A stretch of 64,000 nt of DNA from Massilia rhizosphaerae. Its GTDB lineage: Bacteria > Pseudomonadota > Gammaproteobacteria > Burkholderiales > Burkholderiaceae_D. The stretch's first letter is position 1. Every line of letters begins with the position of its first letter. This document shows, piece after piece, positions 25,332 to 36,273 of the stretch. Where the stretch lies: NCBI RefSeq assembly GCF_016093545.1, contig NZ_JADKYX010000028.1:37782-101781 (forward strand), given 5' to 3'. Made by a program: the position numbers and the translations under genes. The notes beneath the pieces were generated by a model that was not told the origin of the DNA, did not search any database, and worked only from the letters and a program-made list of their open reading frames with translations.

Positions 25332-26747
25332 TTATTTGCCGGCGCGCGGCGCCGGTTTGCCGCGCAGGTCGAGGCTGTTCAGCAGGTGCGGCTTGTGCGT
25401 CGTGGCGCTGTACCACAGCGGCAGCGATTTGAAGGTCAGCACCATGTCGAAGTCGGCGGCGATGCTGCCCGCGTCCATCGGCACGTTGCCCTTGCGGTTC
25501 TGGAACCAGCGCAGCCAGTCCGGCGAACCGGGCGGCGGCGAGACGAGGTACTGGTTGTTGTCGACGAATTGCGGCGGCAGCTTCTTGTCGTAGGCCTTCG
25601 CCGGCAGCAGGAACGAGGGGCTGTTGTTGATCTTCCAGTTCCATTGCGCCGTGCTGTGGCAGCTCATGCATGACGAATCCTGGACGTTCTTGACCTGCTT
25701 CGTCGTGCCGCCGTCTTCGTAGGCGATGTCGTTCATGGCGCCGTCGTTCGGGCCGGACAGGCGGTTGCCCCAGCCGAACGTGGCGCCGCCGTACGCGGGC
25801 GCGGCGGGGTTGTTCCAGTTCTGCAGCAGGGGCGCGGCCGGATTGACCGTGCTGTTGGCCTGCGGGTCGTTGCCCCATTGCGCGCCCAGGACGACCATCT
25901 GGTCCCAGATGCCGTTCGGGCCGGGCTTCGCGTCCTTGTCGTAGACGAGGGTCGTGAAGACCCAGCCCGTGTCCGGCGCGGACTGGCTGTCCTTGACGAT
26001 GATGTCGAACTGCATCAGGTACGTGTTCGTCACCTTCGGCAGTGTCGTGTTGCCGCTCGTGGCGTTGGTGGTGATGTACAGCGGCCAGACCTGCGTGCCG
26101 GCCATCACGGGCCACACGTCCGGCCCGGCCGTGACGAACGCGGCCTTGACGATGATCGCGCCTTCCGCGAACTGGGTGCTGGACGACGTCACGTTCGGCT
26201 TCATGCCGGCGCCGGCCGTCCAGACGTGGTTCAGGGTCTGGGCCGCGACCTTGTCGTAATAGGTCAGCACATAGGTCGTGATCGGCTTTTTCAGGCCGCT
26301 GGCGGCGAACAGGGAGGCGTCCAGCGGGTTGCTGCCGACGTACATGCCGTGGATGGCTTCGCGTCCGCCATAGCTGCCGTCGGCGCTGCCCAGCCACGGT
26401 TCGTTGTACCAGCCGCGCCTGGCGGCGTCCCAGTGGGCGTAGTCGAACAGGAGCGTCCGCATGTCCCTCGACACCGCCGCCTTCAGCGCCTCGGCGTACA
26501 CGCTCGCGTTCTGCACGGTGATCTGGCCGTTCTGGATCGCGGCGCGCCAGGGCATGGCCGGTGCCGCGACCTTGGCCGGGTAGGCGTGACTGAGCTTGAA
26601 CAGCGGTCCGTGGTACTGGCTGGACGGCGGCAGCGCGCCGTTGTTGTCCGCGTACGGCGTCGGCACCGGGGCGGCCGTTGCGGTGACGGAGATTGCCGCG
26701 GCCAGCGGGATCAGGCACAGGCCCATGCTGAAGAATCCGGATTTCAT
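25332..26747 (-). CDS. Exported c-type cytochrome-like protein with one CxxCH
   Basis: A 471-residue protein with a Sec signal peptide (MKSGFFSMGLCLIPLAAA, cleavage near residue 25). It has a single covalent-heme motif, CMSCH, near residue 358, followed by a conserved-looking WNWKINN segment. The first 330 residues are unrelated to a standard cytochrome c fold and contain no second heme motif. It is the first gene of a two-gene operon with the GMC oxidoreductase. Periplasmic electron transfer from a GMC enzyme is plausible, but the substrate is unknown. Confidence 0.8.
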   Translation of the reverse strand: MKSGFFSMGLCLIPLAAAISVTATAAPVPTPYADNNGALPPSSQYHGPLFKLSHAYPAKVAAPAMPWRAAIQNGQITVQNASVYAEALKAAVSRDMRTLLFDYAHWDAARRGWYNEPWLGSADGSYGGREAIHGMYVGSNPLDASLFAASGLKKPITTYVLTYYDKVAAQTLNHVWTAGAGMKPNVTSSSTQFAEGAIIVKAAFVTAGPDVWPVMAGTQVWPLYITTNATSGNTTLPKVTNTYLMQFDIIVKDSQSAPDTGWVFTTLVYDKDAKPGPNGIWDQMVVLGAQWGNDPQANSTVNPAAPLLQNWNNPAAPAYGGATFGWGNRLSGPNDGAMNDIAYEDGGTTKQVKNVQDSSCMSCHSTAQWNWKINNSPSFLLPAKAYDKKLPPQFVDNNQYLVSPPPGSPDWLRWFQNRKGNVPMDAGSIAADFDMVLTFKSLPLWYSATTHKPHLLNSLDLRGKPAPRAGK

Positions 26748-26986
26748 GCGATGCGTCCCCTTTCGTCCAATGAGTTTGATTACTCTTGGAAACTAGCTCG
26801 CCGGAAATGTCACATCCTTGAAGAAGCGCAAGGATTTTGGTTTGCCCCATGCAGGGCGCTTGACGGCGCGGCCGTACGGCGGCGTCGGGGTGATGTCAAT
26901 GCCTGAAACATTAAAGTTATGTAATGAAGGTGAAATACTTGTCAACTAATCTCCGGGCATTCCCACCGACCCTGGAGAGTTGACGC

Positions 26987-28963
26987 ATGAACCCGAATCC
27001 CGACCTGTCCCGCCGCCGCCTGCTTCGCCTGATGGGCGCCACCCCGATGCTGCCGCTGGGCGCCGGCGGCGTGGCCGCGTTGATGGCCGGCTGCGGCGGC
27101 AGCGACAACGGCACGCCGACGACCACCGCGCCGACGCCGGCCGTGACCCTCGCGAGCGTGTCGTTCGGATCGATGGCGGCGCCGACGCTGGCCACCGCGG
27201 CCGCGATGGCCACGACGTCGGTCGCCTCGACGATGACGGTCAATTTCAGCGACAGCAGCAAGCTCGATTTCAAGCTGTCCTATCAACCGTTCTTCATCAC
27301 GGGCGACCTGGTCGCGAACGGCAGCGGCGGCACCATCCTGGCCGGCGGCTACTACGACATCGACAACAAACCGATCGTCGACACGACCGTCGCCGGCAAA
27401 GAGCGCCAGTTCTTCTCGGACTCGCCGGACGGCACGTCCCTGTTGACCGTGCCGAACGCGAACGTGGCCGGCGTGAAGGGCAATCCGGTGTTCGCCGTCG
27501 TGCAGTTCGAGTACACGACATGGGCCCAGGACGGCAAGACGGACATGTACGGCAAGCTGCCATCGCCGATCGCCGTGCTGACGCTCGACCAGGACAAGAC
27601 GACCGGCAAGCTGTCCCTCGTGAAGTACCACAACGTCGACACGTCCGGCGTGAACGGCCTGTGGATCACGTGCGGCGCCAGCCTGTCGCCGTGGGGCACG
27701 CACCTGTCGAGCGAAGAATACGAGCCGAACGCCTTCACCGCCGCCGGCGACGAGCAGTTCAAGGCCTTCAGCAAGAACCTGTACGGCGACGAGACGAAGG
27801 CCAATCCGTACAACTACGGCCACCTGCCGGAAGTGACGGTGAACGCGGACGGCACCGGCACCATCAAGAAGCACTACTGCATGGGCCGCATCTCGCACGA
27901 ACTGGTGCAGGTGCTGGGCGACAACCGCACCGTGATCATGGGCGACGACGCCACCAACAGCGCCTACTTCGTGTTCGTGGCCGACAAGGAGAAGGACCTG
28001 TCAGCGGGCACGCTGTACGTCGCCAAGGTCGGCGCCGGCTTCTCGCTCGACCCGGCTGCCGCCGCTGCGCCGCTCACGTGGATCAAGCTCGGCTCGGCCA
28101 CCAGCGACGAGATCCGCGCGCTGGCCGCCTCGCTGAAGGCGACCGACATCATGGACCGCGTCACCGCCGATCCGCAGGACGCGAGCTTCACCAGGATCGT
28201 CGTCGGCGGCAAGACCGAGTGGGTCAAGCTGAAGCCCGGCATGGAGAAGGCCGCGGCCTTCCTCGAAACGCACCGCTACGCCGCGCTGCAGGGCGCCTCG
28301 CTGGGCTTTACCAAGATGGAAGGCACGACCGTCAACCTCAAGGACAAGGTCGCGTATTCGGCGCTGTCCTACTGCCAGGGCTCGATGGTGGCCGGCAATG
28401 CGGCCAACGTGGCGGGCAACGGCGTCTCGATCCCGAAGGCGCTGAACGCCGGCGCCGTGATGGCGCTGAGCCTCAAGGGCGGCCAGAAGGACACGGCCGG
28501 CAATGCGATCAACAGCGAGTGGATGCCCGTCGACATCAAGGCCTTGCTGGTCGGCGAGGACATCGCGGCGGACGCCCTCGGCAACACGGGCAACCCGGAC
28601 AAGATCGCCAACCCGGACAACCTCAAGTTCTCGGAAAAGATGCGCACCTTGTTCATCGGCGAGGACAGCAACCTGCACGTCAACAACTTCCTGTGGGCGT
28701 ACAACGTCGACACGAAGCAGCTGTCGCGCGTGCTGTCGGTGCCGTCGGGCGCGGAATCGACCGGCCTGCACGCGGTGGACGACGTCAATGGCTGGACCTA
28801 TGTGATGAGCAACTTCCAGCATCCGGGCGACTGGGTCGGCATCCATGCCAACGTCAAGGGCACGCTGGATCCGCTCATCAAGGCCAATTACAAGGACAAG
28901 TTCGGCGGGGCGGTTGGGTATCTGACGGGCGAACTCGCGCAGTTCAAGCTCGCCAAGGCGTAA
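26987..28963 (+). CDS. PhoX-family phosphatase (DUF839), Tat-exported
   Basis: A 658-residue protein that starts with a twin-arginine signal (SRRRLLRLMG) whose hydrophobic part ends LMAGCGG, so it may be a Tat-exported lipoprotein. The body fits the PhoX/DUF839 beta-propeller (SPWGTHLSSEEYEPN, CMGRISHELVQVLGD, FIGEDSN, DDVNGWTYVMSNFQHPGDW). PhoX enzymes are calcium/iron alkaline phosphatases that free phosphate from organic esters. GGAGAG precedes the ATG. It is divergent from the cytochrome/GMC operon. No convincing Pho box was found in the 239-base gap. A REPIN-like pair follows the stop. Confidence 0.85.
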   Translation: MNPNPDLSRRRLLRLMGATPMLPLGAGGVAALMAGCGGSDNGTPTTTAPTPAVTLASVSFGSMAAPTLATAAAMATTSVASTMTVNFSDSSKLDFKLSYQPFFITGDLVANGSGGTILAGGYYDIDNKPIVDTTVAGKERQFFSDSPDGTSLLTVPNANVAGVKGNPVFAVVQFEYTTWAQDGKTDMYGKLPSPIAVLTLDQDKTTGKLSLVKYHNVDTSGVNGLWITCGASLSPWGTHLSSEEYEPNAFTAAGDEQFKAFSKNLYGDETKANPYNYGHLPEVTVNADGTGTIKKHYCMGRISHELVQVLGDNRTVIMGDDATNSAYFVFVADKEKDLSAGTLYVAKVGAGFSLDPAAAAAPLTWIKLGSATSDEIRALAASLKATDIMDRVTADPQDASFTRIVVGGKTEWVKLKPGMEKAAAFLETHRYAALQGASLGFTKMEGTTVNLKDKVAYSALSYCQGSMVAGNAANVAGNGVSIPKALNAGAVMALSLKGGQKDTAGNAINSEWMPVDIKALLVGEDIAADALGNTGNPDKIANPDNLKFSEKMRTLFIGEDSNLHVNNFLWAYNVDTKQLSRVLSVPSGAESTGLHAVDDVNGWTYVMSNFQHPGDWVGIHANVKGTLDPLIKANYKDKFGGAVGYLTGELAQFKLAKA

Positions 28964-28973
28964 CGCAAGCGTG

Positions 28974-29027
28974 TGGTGGGCGCAGGGCGCCCACCCTACG
29001 GTAGGGTGGGCACCCCGTGCCCACCAA
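28974..29027. repeat. Paired palindromic repeat (REPIN-like) between phoX-like gene and thiE
   Basis: The unit GGTGGGCGCAGGGCGCCCACCC with tail CTAC meets, head to head, a second unit GTAGGGTGGGCACCCC + GTGCCCACC. It fills nearly the whole gap between two convergent genes, so it may also stop transcription from both sides. Confidence 0.85.
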
Positions 29028-29029
29028 AC

Positions 29030-29635
29030 TCAGAAGAGCCCAACGAACTCGCGCGCCGCCGAAAACGGATCCGGCGCCTGCACCACGCTGCTGATCGCGG
29101 CCACCATATCGGCCCCGTGCGACACGAGCGGCCGCGCGTTCGCCGCCGTCATCCCGCCGATCACCACCACCGGCACGCACAGGCTGGCCTTCGCCTCGCG
29201 CACGATGTCCGGCGACGTCGTCACCGCATACTTCTTCACCAGCGACGGATAGAAGCCGCCGAACGCGACATAGCTCGCGCCCGCGCCCTGCGCGCGGCGC
29301 GCCAGTTCCAGGTCGCCGTAGCACGACGCGCCGACGATCTTGTCCGGCCCGACGGCATTGCGCACGGCTTCCACCGGCGCATCGAGGCCGCCCACGTGCA
29401 CGCCGTCGGCGTCGATGTCCGCGCACAGCATCACGTGGTCGTTGATGATCAGTGGCCGGCCGTGGCGCCGGCACAGCGCGAGCAGCGCGCCGGCCTGTTC
29501 GCGGCGCAAGGTCGGCGCCGCGTCCTTGTGGCGGTACTGGATCAGCGCGGCGCCGGCGCGCAGCGCCTGCTCCGTCACGTCCAGCAACCGGTCGGTGTCG
29601 TCCCAGTTCGGGGTCACCAGGTACAAACCTCGCAT
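29030..29635 (-). CDS. thiE: Thiamine-phosphate synthase
   Basis: A 201-residue TIM-barrel protein that joins the thiazole phosphate and HMP diphosphate to give thiamine phosphate. It begins MRGLYLVTPNWDDTDRLL. It shows the phosphate and Mg-binding pattern LIQYRHKDA, INDHVMLCADIDADGVHVGG, SCYGDLELARRAQG, and FGGFYPS near residue 125. AGGAG lies in the end of thiD, so the two are read together. It is the last gene of the thi operon, ending three bases from a repeat pair. Confidence 0.93.
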   Translation of the reverse strand: MRGLYLVTPNWDDTDRLLDVTEQALRAGAALIQYRHKDAAPTLRREQAGALLALCRRHGRPLIINDHVMLCADIDADGVHVGGLDAPVEAVRNAVGPDKIVGASCYGDLELARRAQGAGASYVAFGGFYPSLVKKYAVTTSPDIVREAKASLCVPVVVIGGMTAANARPLVSHGADMVAAISSVVQAPDPFSAAREFVGLF

Positions 29636-29648
29636 GTCTCTGTTCTCC

Positions 29649-30416
29649 TCAAGGATGGATGCGGCGCGGGATGCGCTGGCCGGGCGCGATCGCGTACGCG
29701 TGCGCGAGCGTGCGGTCGCACCAGCGCTGGCCGAGTTCGAGCGCCTGCGCCATCGAGTCGCCCAGCGCCAGCCGGGCCGCGATGCTGGATGCCAGCGTGC
29801 AGCCGCTGCCGTGGAATTCGCCGCGCAGACGCGGCCAGCGCCATTCGCGCGATCCCGCGGCGCTCAGCCAGCGGTTGATGACGTCGGCGCCCTCGCCATG
29901 ACCGCCCGTGACGAGCACGTGGGGGCAGGGCAGCGGCGTGCTGCCGTTGGGAGCGACGCCCAGCGCCGCCGCTTCCGGCAGGTTCGGCACGAGCAGGGTC
30001 GTGACGGCCAGCAGCGGCGCGAGCGCGGCCAGCGCGTCGCCGCGCGCCAGGCTGTCGCCGCGGCCGCTGGCCAGCACGGGGTCCAGCACCACCGGCAGGT
30101 CGCGCCGGATCGCGCGCAGCATCACGACGATGGCGGCGATCGCCTCGGCGTTTTCCAGGCTGCCGGGAATGCCGATTTTTACCGCGCGGATGCGCATCGT
30201 CTCGGCCAGCAGCGCGGCCTGGCGCCGCAGCACGCCGGCGTCGACGGGGACGACCTCGCGCACCGCGTTGTTGTCCTGAACCGTCAGCGCCGTCACGAGT
30301 GGCAGCGCGTGCGCGCCCTGGGCGGAAATCGCTTCGATGTCGGCCTGGATGCCGGCCCCGCCCGACGGATCGAGCCCGGCGCACACGAGCACGCAGGGCC
30401 GCAGGTGGGACTGCAT
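29649..30416 (-). CDS. thiD: Hydroxymethylpyrimidine / phosphomethylpyrimidine kinase
   Basis: A 255-residue ribokinase-fold protein (CVLVCAGLDPSGGAGIQADIEA at the N-terminus, PVVLDPVLASGRGDSL, LVTGGHGEGADVINRW, and GEFHGSGCTLASSIAA with the catalytic Asp position replaced by the HGSGC form seen in many ThiD). It phosphorylates HMP twice to the diphosphate used by ThiE. The ATG at 30416 shares one base with the thiG stop (TGATG). An upstream frame extension inside thiG is spurious. Confidence 0.93.
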   Translation of the reverse strand: MQSHLRPCVLVCAGLDPSGGAGIQADIEAISAQGAHALPLVTALTVQDNNAVREVVPVDAGVLRRQAALLAETMRIRAVKIGIPGSLENAEAIAAIVVMLRAIRRDLPVVLDPVLASGRGDSLARGDALAALAPLLAVTTLLVPNLPEAAALGVAPNGSTPLPCPHVLVTGGHGEGADVINRWLSAAGSREWRWPRLRGEFHGSGCTLASSIAARLALGDSMAQALELGQRWCDRTLAHAYAIAPGQRIPRRIHP

Positions 30417-31207
30417 CAGATGCGACCCGCCATCGGCGACGACGGCGATGCCGCGAACTTGCGCGGCATGCGGCCGGCGAGATAGGCTTCGCGGCCCGCC
30501 TCCACCGCCAGGCGCATCGCGCGAGCCATCCGCACCGGGTCCTGCGCGCCGGCGATGGCGCTGTTCATCAGCACGCCGTCGCAGCCCAGCTCCATCGCGA
30601 TGGCCGCGTCGGACGCCGTGCCGACGCCGGCGTCCACGATCACCGGCACCTTGGCCTGCTCGATGATGAGCGACAGGTTCCACGGATTCAGGATGCCCAT
30701 GCCGGAACCGATCAGCGACGCGAGCGGCATGATCGCGGCGCAGCCGATGTCTTCCAGCATGCGCGCCTGGATCGGGTCGTCGCTGCAATACACCATCACG
30801 TCGAAGCCGTCGCGCACCAGCTCGCGCGCGGCGAGCAGCGTCTCCGGCATGTTCGGGAACAGCGTCTTCTCGTCGCCCAGCACCTCCAGCTTGACGAGCT
30901 TGTGGCCGTTCAGCAGCTCGCGCGCCAGCTGCAGCGTGTAGATGGCATCCTTCGCGTTGTAGCAGCCCGCCGTGTTGGGCAGGATCGTGTAGCGCGACGG
31001 CGGCACCACGTCGAGCAGGTTCGGTTCGTTCGCGTGCTGGCCGATGTTCACGCGGCGGATCGCCACCGTGATGATGTCGGCCCCCGACGCTTCGGTCGCT
31101 TCTCGCGTCTGTTCCAGGTCGCGGTATTTGCCGCTGCCCACCAGCAGGCGCGAGTTGTATTCCTTGCCGGCGATGGTCAAAGGCCGGTCCGCATGCGTTG
31201 TCGTCAT
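30416..31207 (-). CDS. thiG: Thiazole synthase
   Basis: A 263-residue (beta/alpha)8 protein that condenses dehydroglycine, DXP and ThiS-thiocarboxylate to the thiazole ring. Motifs: LLVGSGKYRDLEQT, the Schiff-base Lys in HKLVKLEVLGDE, PLASLIGSGMGI, and VPVIVDAGVGTASDA. It is preceded by thiS with a 25-base gap and overlaps thiD by one base. Confidence 0.95.
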   Translation of the reverse strand: MTTTHADRPLTIAGKEYNSRLLVGSGKYRDLEQTREATEASGADIITVAIRRVNIGQHANEPNLLDVVPPSRYTILPNTAGCYNAKDAIYTLQLARELLNGHKLVKLEVLGDEKTLFPNMPETLLAARELVRDGFDVMVYCSDDPIQARMLEDIGCAAIMPLASLIGSGMGILNPWNLSLIIEQAKVPVIVDAGVGTASDAAIAMELGCDGVLMNSAIAGAQDPVRMARAMRLAVEAGREAYLAGRMPRKFAASPSSPMAGRI

Positions 31208-31232
31208 GTCGTATTCCTTTCGATATCAGGGA

Positions 31233-31436
31233 TCAGCCGCCGCCGATGGCGCGCACCACGTCCACGCGGTCGCGCGCGGAAAGTAGCGTGTCGCGCCAGC
31301 GCTCGCGCGGCACGACCTGGCGGTTCACGGCCAGCGCGAGCTTCTGTCCGGCGAGGCCCAGCGACTCGACGAGGTCGTGCAGGCTGGACTCGCCCGGCAG
31401 CGTGTGCGCGGCGCCGTTCAATTCGATTTCCAGCAC
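31233..31436 (-). CDS. thiS: Sulfur-carrier protein ThiS
   Basis: A 67-residue ubiquitin-like protein ending in AIGGG. The terminal GG is adenylated and thiocarboxylated to deliver sulfur to ThiG. The start codon is GTG (31436-31434), supported by AGGAG eight bases upstream, which overlaps the thiC stop region four bases away. Confidence 0.92.
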   Translation of the reverse strand: MLEIELNGAAHTLPGESSLHDLVESLGLAGQKLALAVNRQVVPRERWRDTLLSARDRVDVVRAIGGG

Positions 31437-31440
31437 GGCG

Positions 31441-33360
<1,920 letters not shown>

Positions 33361-33440
33361 TCCTTGTTGGTCACTGTAGATCGGCGATCCAGCTCAGGAG
33401 TGCGAAGAGGGGGGCGGGCGAACGGCACACGCGGAACTCT

Positions 33441-33526
33441 GTAGCTTCCCTTCGCTGGCATTATCCAGATCAGGTTCGGAGGGTATTTCTCACCCACGCC
33501 GCCGGTGACGGCGCAGGACCCCTAGC
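33441..33526 (-). ncRNA. TPP riboswitch (THI element)
   Basis: Read on the minus strand, the leader of thiC has the THI-box parts in order: AGGGGTCCTG near 33524, the variable P3 hairpin (CGCCGTCACCGGCGGCG), GGGTGAGAAATACCC, then CCGAACCTGATC and AATGCCAGCGAAGGGAAG. It ends about 80 bases before the thiC ATG. Binding of thiamine diphosphate would lower expression of the whole operon. Confidence 0.93.
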
Positions 33527-33576
33527 ATTGATGCCGTTTCGGGTGGCGAAACGACGGGACGGAGTGTACGCGGGTT

Positions 33577-34374
33577 TTATGCGCTTTGCAAACGTGGCGC
33601 GAGACCGGCGATAAAGCGCCGGATCGCATGCGCGACGGCGTCCGGCGCCTCCAGCGGCAGCAAGTGGCCGCGTCCGGGCACGGTTTCCAGCACCGCGTGC
33701 GGGATGAACGGCAGCAGGTGCGTGAGCAGCGCCGCCGGCGGATCGACGCGGTCCAGTTCGCCGGAAACGACGGTCACCGGCACGGCGATCCGGCGCGCCC
33801 GGTCCGTGATGTCTTCCGCCATCGCGCCGTGCGGCCACGCCCGTTTCGCGGCGGGCGCGCCGCGCAGGCTGTCTTCGACGACTTGGCCGCGCAGCGCATG
33901 CGGCAGCGGACCGGCCGTCAGCACGTGGTCGAGCGTGGCGTGGATCGAGGCCGCGTCGTCGTAGGCGCGCACCATGGCGTCGCGCTGCGCCGTGGCGAGC
34001 GGCAGGGGCAGCGGCGGCGACGGCGCCACAAGGGCGAGGCCGACAAGGCCGGCCGGGCTGTCGCTTGCCAGGTATTGCGCCAGCTTGCCGCCCATCGAAT
34101 GGCCGACGAGGACGTAGCGCTCCAGCGCCAGCGCGCCGATCACGCCGTGCACGTCCGCCGCCAGGTCGGCCAGGCCGTAGCCGGCGTCGGGCTTGGCGGA
34201 GTCGCCCCAGCCGCGCAGGTCCACGGCCACGTGGGCGACATCGCCGGGCAGCGCGTCGGTCACGGCCCGCCACGTGCGCGCCGAGCCGCCCCAGTAGTGC
34301 AGGTAGAGCAGGGTGGTGTCGCCCGTGCCGTGGAGGTCCACGTTCAGTTCGATGCCGTTGGTCTTGATGTGCAT
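33577..34374 (-). CDS. Alpha/beta hydrolase
   Basis: A 265-residue cytoplasmic hydrolase with the lid-type alpha/beta fold: LYLHYWGGSARTW (oxyanion region), VAVDLRGWGDSAKP, the nucleophile GHSMGG near residue 94, the acidic residue near GELDRVDP, and the catalytic His in GRGHLLPLEAPD. The substrate is unknown. It is divergent from a LysR-type regulator that probably controls it. The 100-base gap holds an inverted repeat. Confidence 0.88.
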   Translation of the reverse strand: MHIKTNGIELNVDLHGTGDTTLLYLHYWGGSARTWRAVTDALPGDVAHVAVDLRGWGDSAKPDAGYGLADLAADVHGVIGALALERYVLVGHSMGGKLAQYLASDSPAGLVGLALVAPSPPLPLPLATAQRDAMVRAYDDAASIHATLDHVLTAGPLPHALRGQVVEDSLRGAPAAKRAWPHGAMAEDITDRARRIAVPVTVVSGELDRVDPPAALLTHLLPFIPHAVLETVPGRGHLLPLEAPDAVAHAIRRFIAGLAPRLQSA

Positions 34375-34414
34375 TGCAGCTCCTGTGTCGATGGATGCGG
34401 CACTTTAGCTTGCT

Positions 34415-34434
34415 CGGATTCGTACGATAATCCG
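34415..34434. promoter_or_regulatory. Inverted repeat, candidate LysR operator
   Basis: CGGATT (34415-34420) and AATCCG (34429-34434) are perfect inverted arms around CGTACGAT, in the gap between the divergent hydrolase and LysR genes. The ATT...AAT arrangement is compatible with a LysR-type binding site. Confidence 0.35.
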
Positions 34435-34475
34435 GTATTTCGTAGCATCATCTACAACCTCAGGTGGGAGATCGC

Positions 34476-35381
34476 ATGGACCGGGTGACCAGCATGGCCG
34501 TATTCGTCAGGAGCGTGGAAGGCGGCAGCCTGGCCGCGGCGGCGCGCCATTTCGGACTGTCGCACGCGATGGTGAGCAAGCACCTGCGCGGCCTGGAGCA
34601 GAGCCTGGGCGTGCCCCTGCTGACGCTCACCACGCGCAAGCTCGCGCTCACGGAAGCGGGCGAAAATTATTTCCGGCGCTGCGTGCAGATCCTCGCCGAC
34701 ATCGAGGACGCCAACCGCGAAGCGATGCAGTTGCAGACCGTGCCGCGCGGCCTGCTGCGGCTGACGGCCCCGGTGGCGTTCGGCGAGCAGTACCTGGCGC
34801 CCGCGCTGGCGGCCTTCCTCGAACGCTACCCGGAGATCGAGCTCGACATCGAACTGACGGACCGCTTCGCCGACCTCGCCGGCGAAGGCTTCGACCTGGC
34901 GCTGCGCATCGGCCGCCTGCCCGATTCGTCGCTCGCCGCGCGCCGGCTCGGGGCGAGCCGCATGATCACGTGCGCGGCGCCCGCCTATCTCGCGCGCCGC
35001 GGCACGCCGGCGCATCCGTCCGAACTGGCCGGGCACCGCTGCCTGTACCTGAACGGCGTGACGACGCCGGGCGAGTGGTGGTACGAGGTGGACGGCAGGC
35101 AGACGACGGTGCGGGTCGACGGCCCGCTGCGCTCGAATTCGGTGGCGCTGGCGTGCCAGTCCGCGCGCCTGGGGCTGGGCATCGTGTTCGGACCGGCGTT
35201 CGCGCTCGAACCGGCGGTAGCAAGGGGCGATCTGGTGCCCATCCTGACGACGTTCGCCAGCGGCGCGCTGGACATCCACGCCCTCTACCTCAGCAAGCGC
35301 CACGTGTCGAAAAAGCTGCGCCTGCTGATCGATTTCTTGGCCAGCCGTTTTTCCCGGCCGGCGGACATCGACGGCGTTTGA
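34476..35381 (+). CDS. LysR-family transcriptional regulator
   Basis: A 301-residue protein. The N-terminal winged helix-turn-helix (MAVFVRSVEGGSLAAAARHF, HAMVSKHLRGLEQSLGVPL) is followed by a periplasmic-binding-like effector domain (GLLRLTAPVAFGEQYLAPAL, VPILTTFASG). It belongs to the DsdA/TrpI-like CrgA group that often controls a divergent gene. The ATG at 34476 is preferred over a GTG 12 bases upstream because GGGAG lies 5 bases before it. Confidence 0.9.
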   Translation: MDRVTSMAVFVRSVEGGSLAAAARHFGLSHAMVSKHLRGLEQSLGVPLLTLTTRKLALTEAGENYFRRCVQILADIEDANREAMQLQTVPRGLLRLTAPVAFGEQYLAPALAAFLERYPEIELDIELTDRFADLAGEGFDLALRIGRLPDSSLAARRLGASRMITCAAPAYLARRGTPAHPSELAGHRCLYLNGVTTPGEWWYEVDGRQTTVRVDGPLRSNSVALACQSARLGLGIVFGPAFALEPAVARGDLVPILTTFASGALDIHALYLSKRHVSKKLRLLIDFLASRFSRPADIDGV

Positions 35382-35427
35382 TGCGATACTGTCGGCGTCA
35401 TTTTTTATCGTTCCGCATGCGCGACCC

Positions 35428-36273
35428 ATGGCCATCCTGACCCATCTGCTCCTGTACCCGATCAAATCCTGCGCCGGCATCGCCGTCCGGTCCGCCGTCG
35501 TGAACGAATCCGGCCTGTATGCGCTGGGCGTGCACGACCGCGAATGGATGCTGGTGACGGAAGACGGCCGCTTCCTCACGCAGCGCGAGCATCCGCGCAT
35601 GGCGCTGGTCCGCCCGCTGCCGGACGGCGACACGCTGCGCGTCCACGCGCCCGGCATGGACGACCTGGCGCTGCCGCTCGCGTGGGACGAGGCGGCGCGC
35701 AAGCGCACCGTGCAGATCTGGGACGACACGGTCGACGCCGCCGATTGCGGCGACGCGGCCGCCGCCTGGTTCTCGGCCGCGCTGGATACGCCGTGCCGCC
35801 TCGTGCGCTTTCGCCGCGACGTCGTGCGGCCGACGAGCACCAAGTGGACGAACGGCGTGCCGGCGCAGACGCGCTTCGCGGACGGCTATCCGCTGCTGCT
35901 GATCGGCCAGGCGTCGCTCGACGACCTCAATGCGCGCCTCGTCGCGGCCGGCCGCCACGCGCTGCCGATGGACCGCTTCCGCCCGAACCTCGTCGTCGAC
36001 GGCCTCGACACCTGCGAAGAGGATTTCCTGGCCACGCTGACGGTGGGCGGCGTCGAAATCCGCCCCGTGAAGCCGTGCGCGCGCTGCCCGATCCCGTCCA
36101 TCGACCAGGCGACGGGCATCCCGGGGCCGAACCCGCTCGACATCCTGCAGACCTACCGCGCCAATCCGCGCATGGAAGGCGCCGTGTGCCTCGGCATGAA
36201 TTGCATCGTCACGGCGGGGGCCGGCAGCGAGCTGCATCTCGGCCAGGAACTGGCAACGGAAATCGCGTTTTGA
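35428..36273 (+). CDS. MOSC-domain protein
   Basis: A 281-residue protein with an N-terminal MOSC beta-barrel (LTHLLLYPIKSCAGI) and the C-terminal MOSC sulfurase-carrier domain (MDRFRPNLVVDG, the conserved Cys region KPCARCPIPSIDQATG). Such YcbX/mARC-like proteins bind molybdenum cofactor and reduce N-hydroxylated compounds or carry sulfur. There is no ferredoxin domain at the end, unlike YcbX, so an external electron donor would be needed. Its stop overlaps the next gene. Confidence 0.88.
   Translation: MAILTHLLLYPIKSCAGIAVRSAVVNESGLYALGVHDREWMLVTEDGRFLTQREHPRMALVRPLPDGDTLRVHAPGMDDLALPLAWDEAARKRTVQIWDDTVDAADCGDAAAAWFSAALDTPCRLVRFRRDVVRPTSTKWTNGVPAQTRFADGYPLLLIGQASLDDLNARLVAAGRHALPMDRFRPNLVVDGLDTCEEDFLATLTVGGVEIRPVKPCARCPIPSIDQATGIPGPNPLDILQTYRANPRMEGAVCLGMNCIVTAGAGSELHLGQELATEIAF

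Noticed and set aside
24058..26850. A 930-codon minus-strand frame across the GMC and cytochrome genes.
   Set aside because: It overlaps two genes with clear motifs in other frames, and its translation is low-complexity Arg/Gly/Pro shadow.
26748..26986. Pho box upstream of the PhoX-type gene.
   Set aside because: Scattered TGTCA-like words occur but no direct repeat with 11-base period was found.
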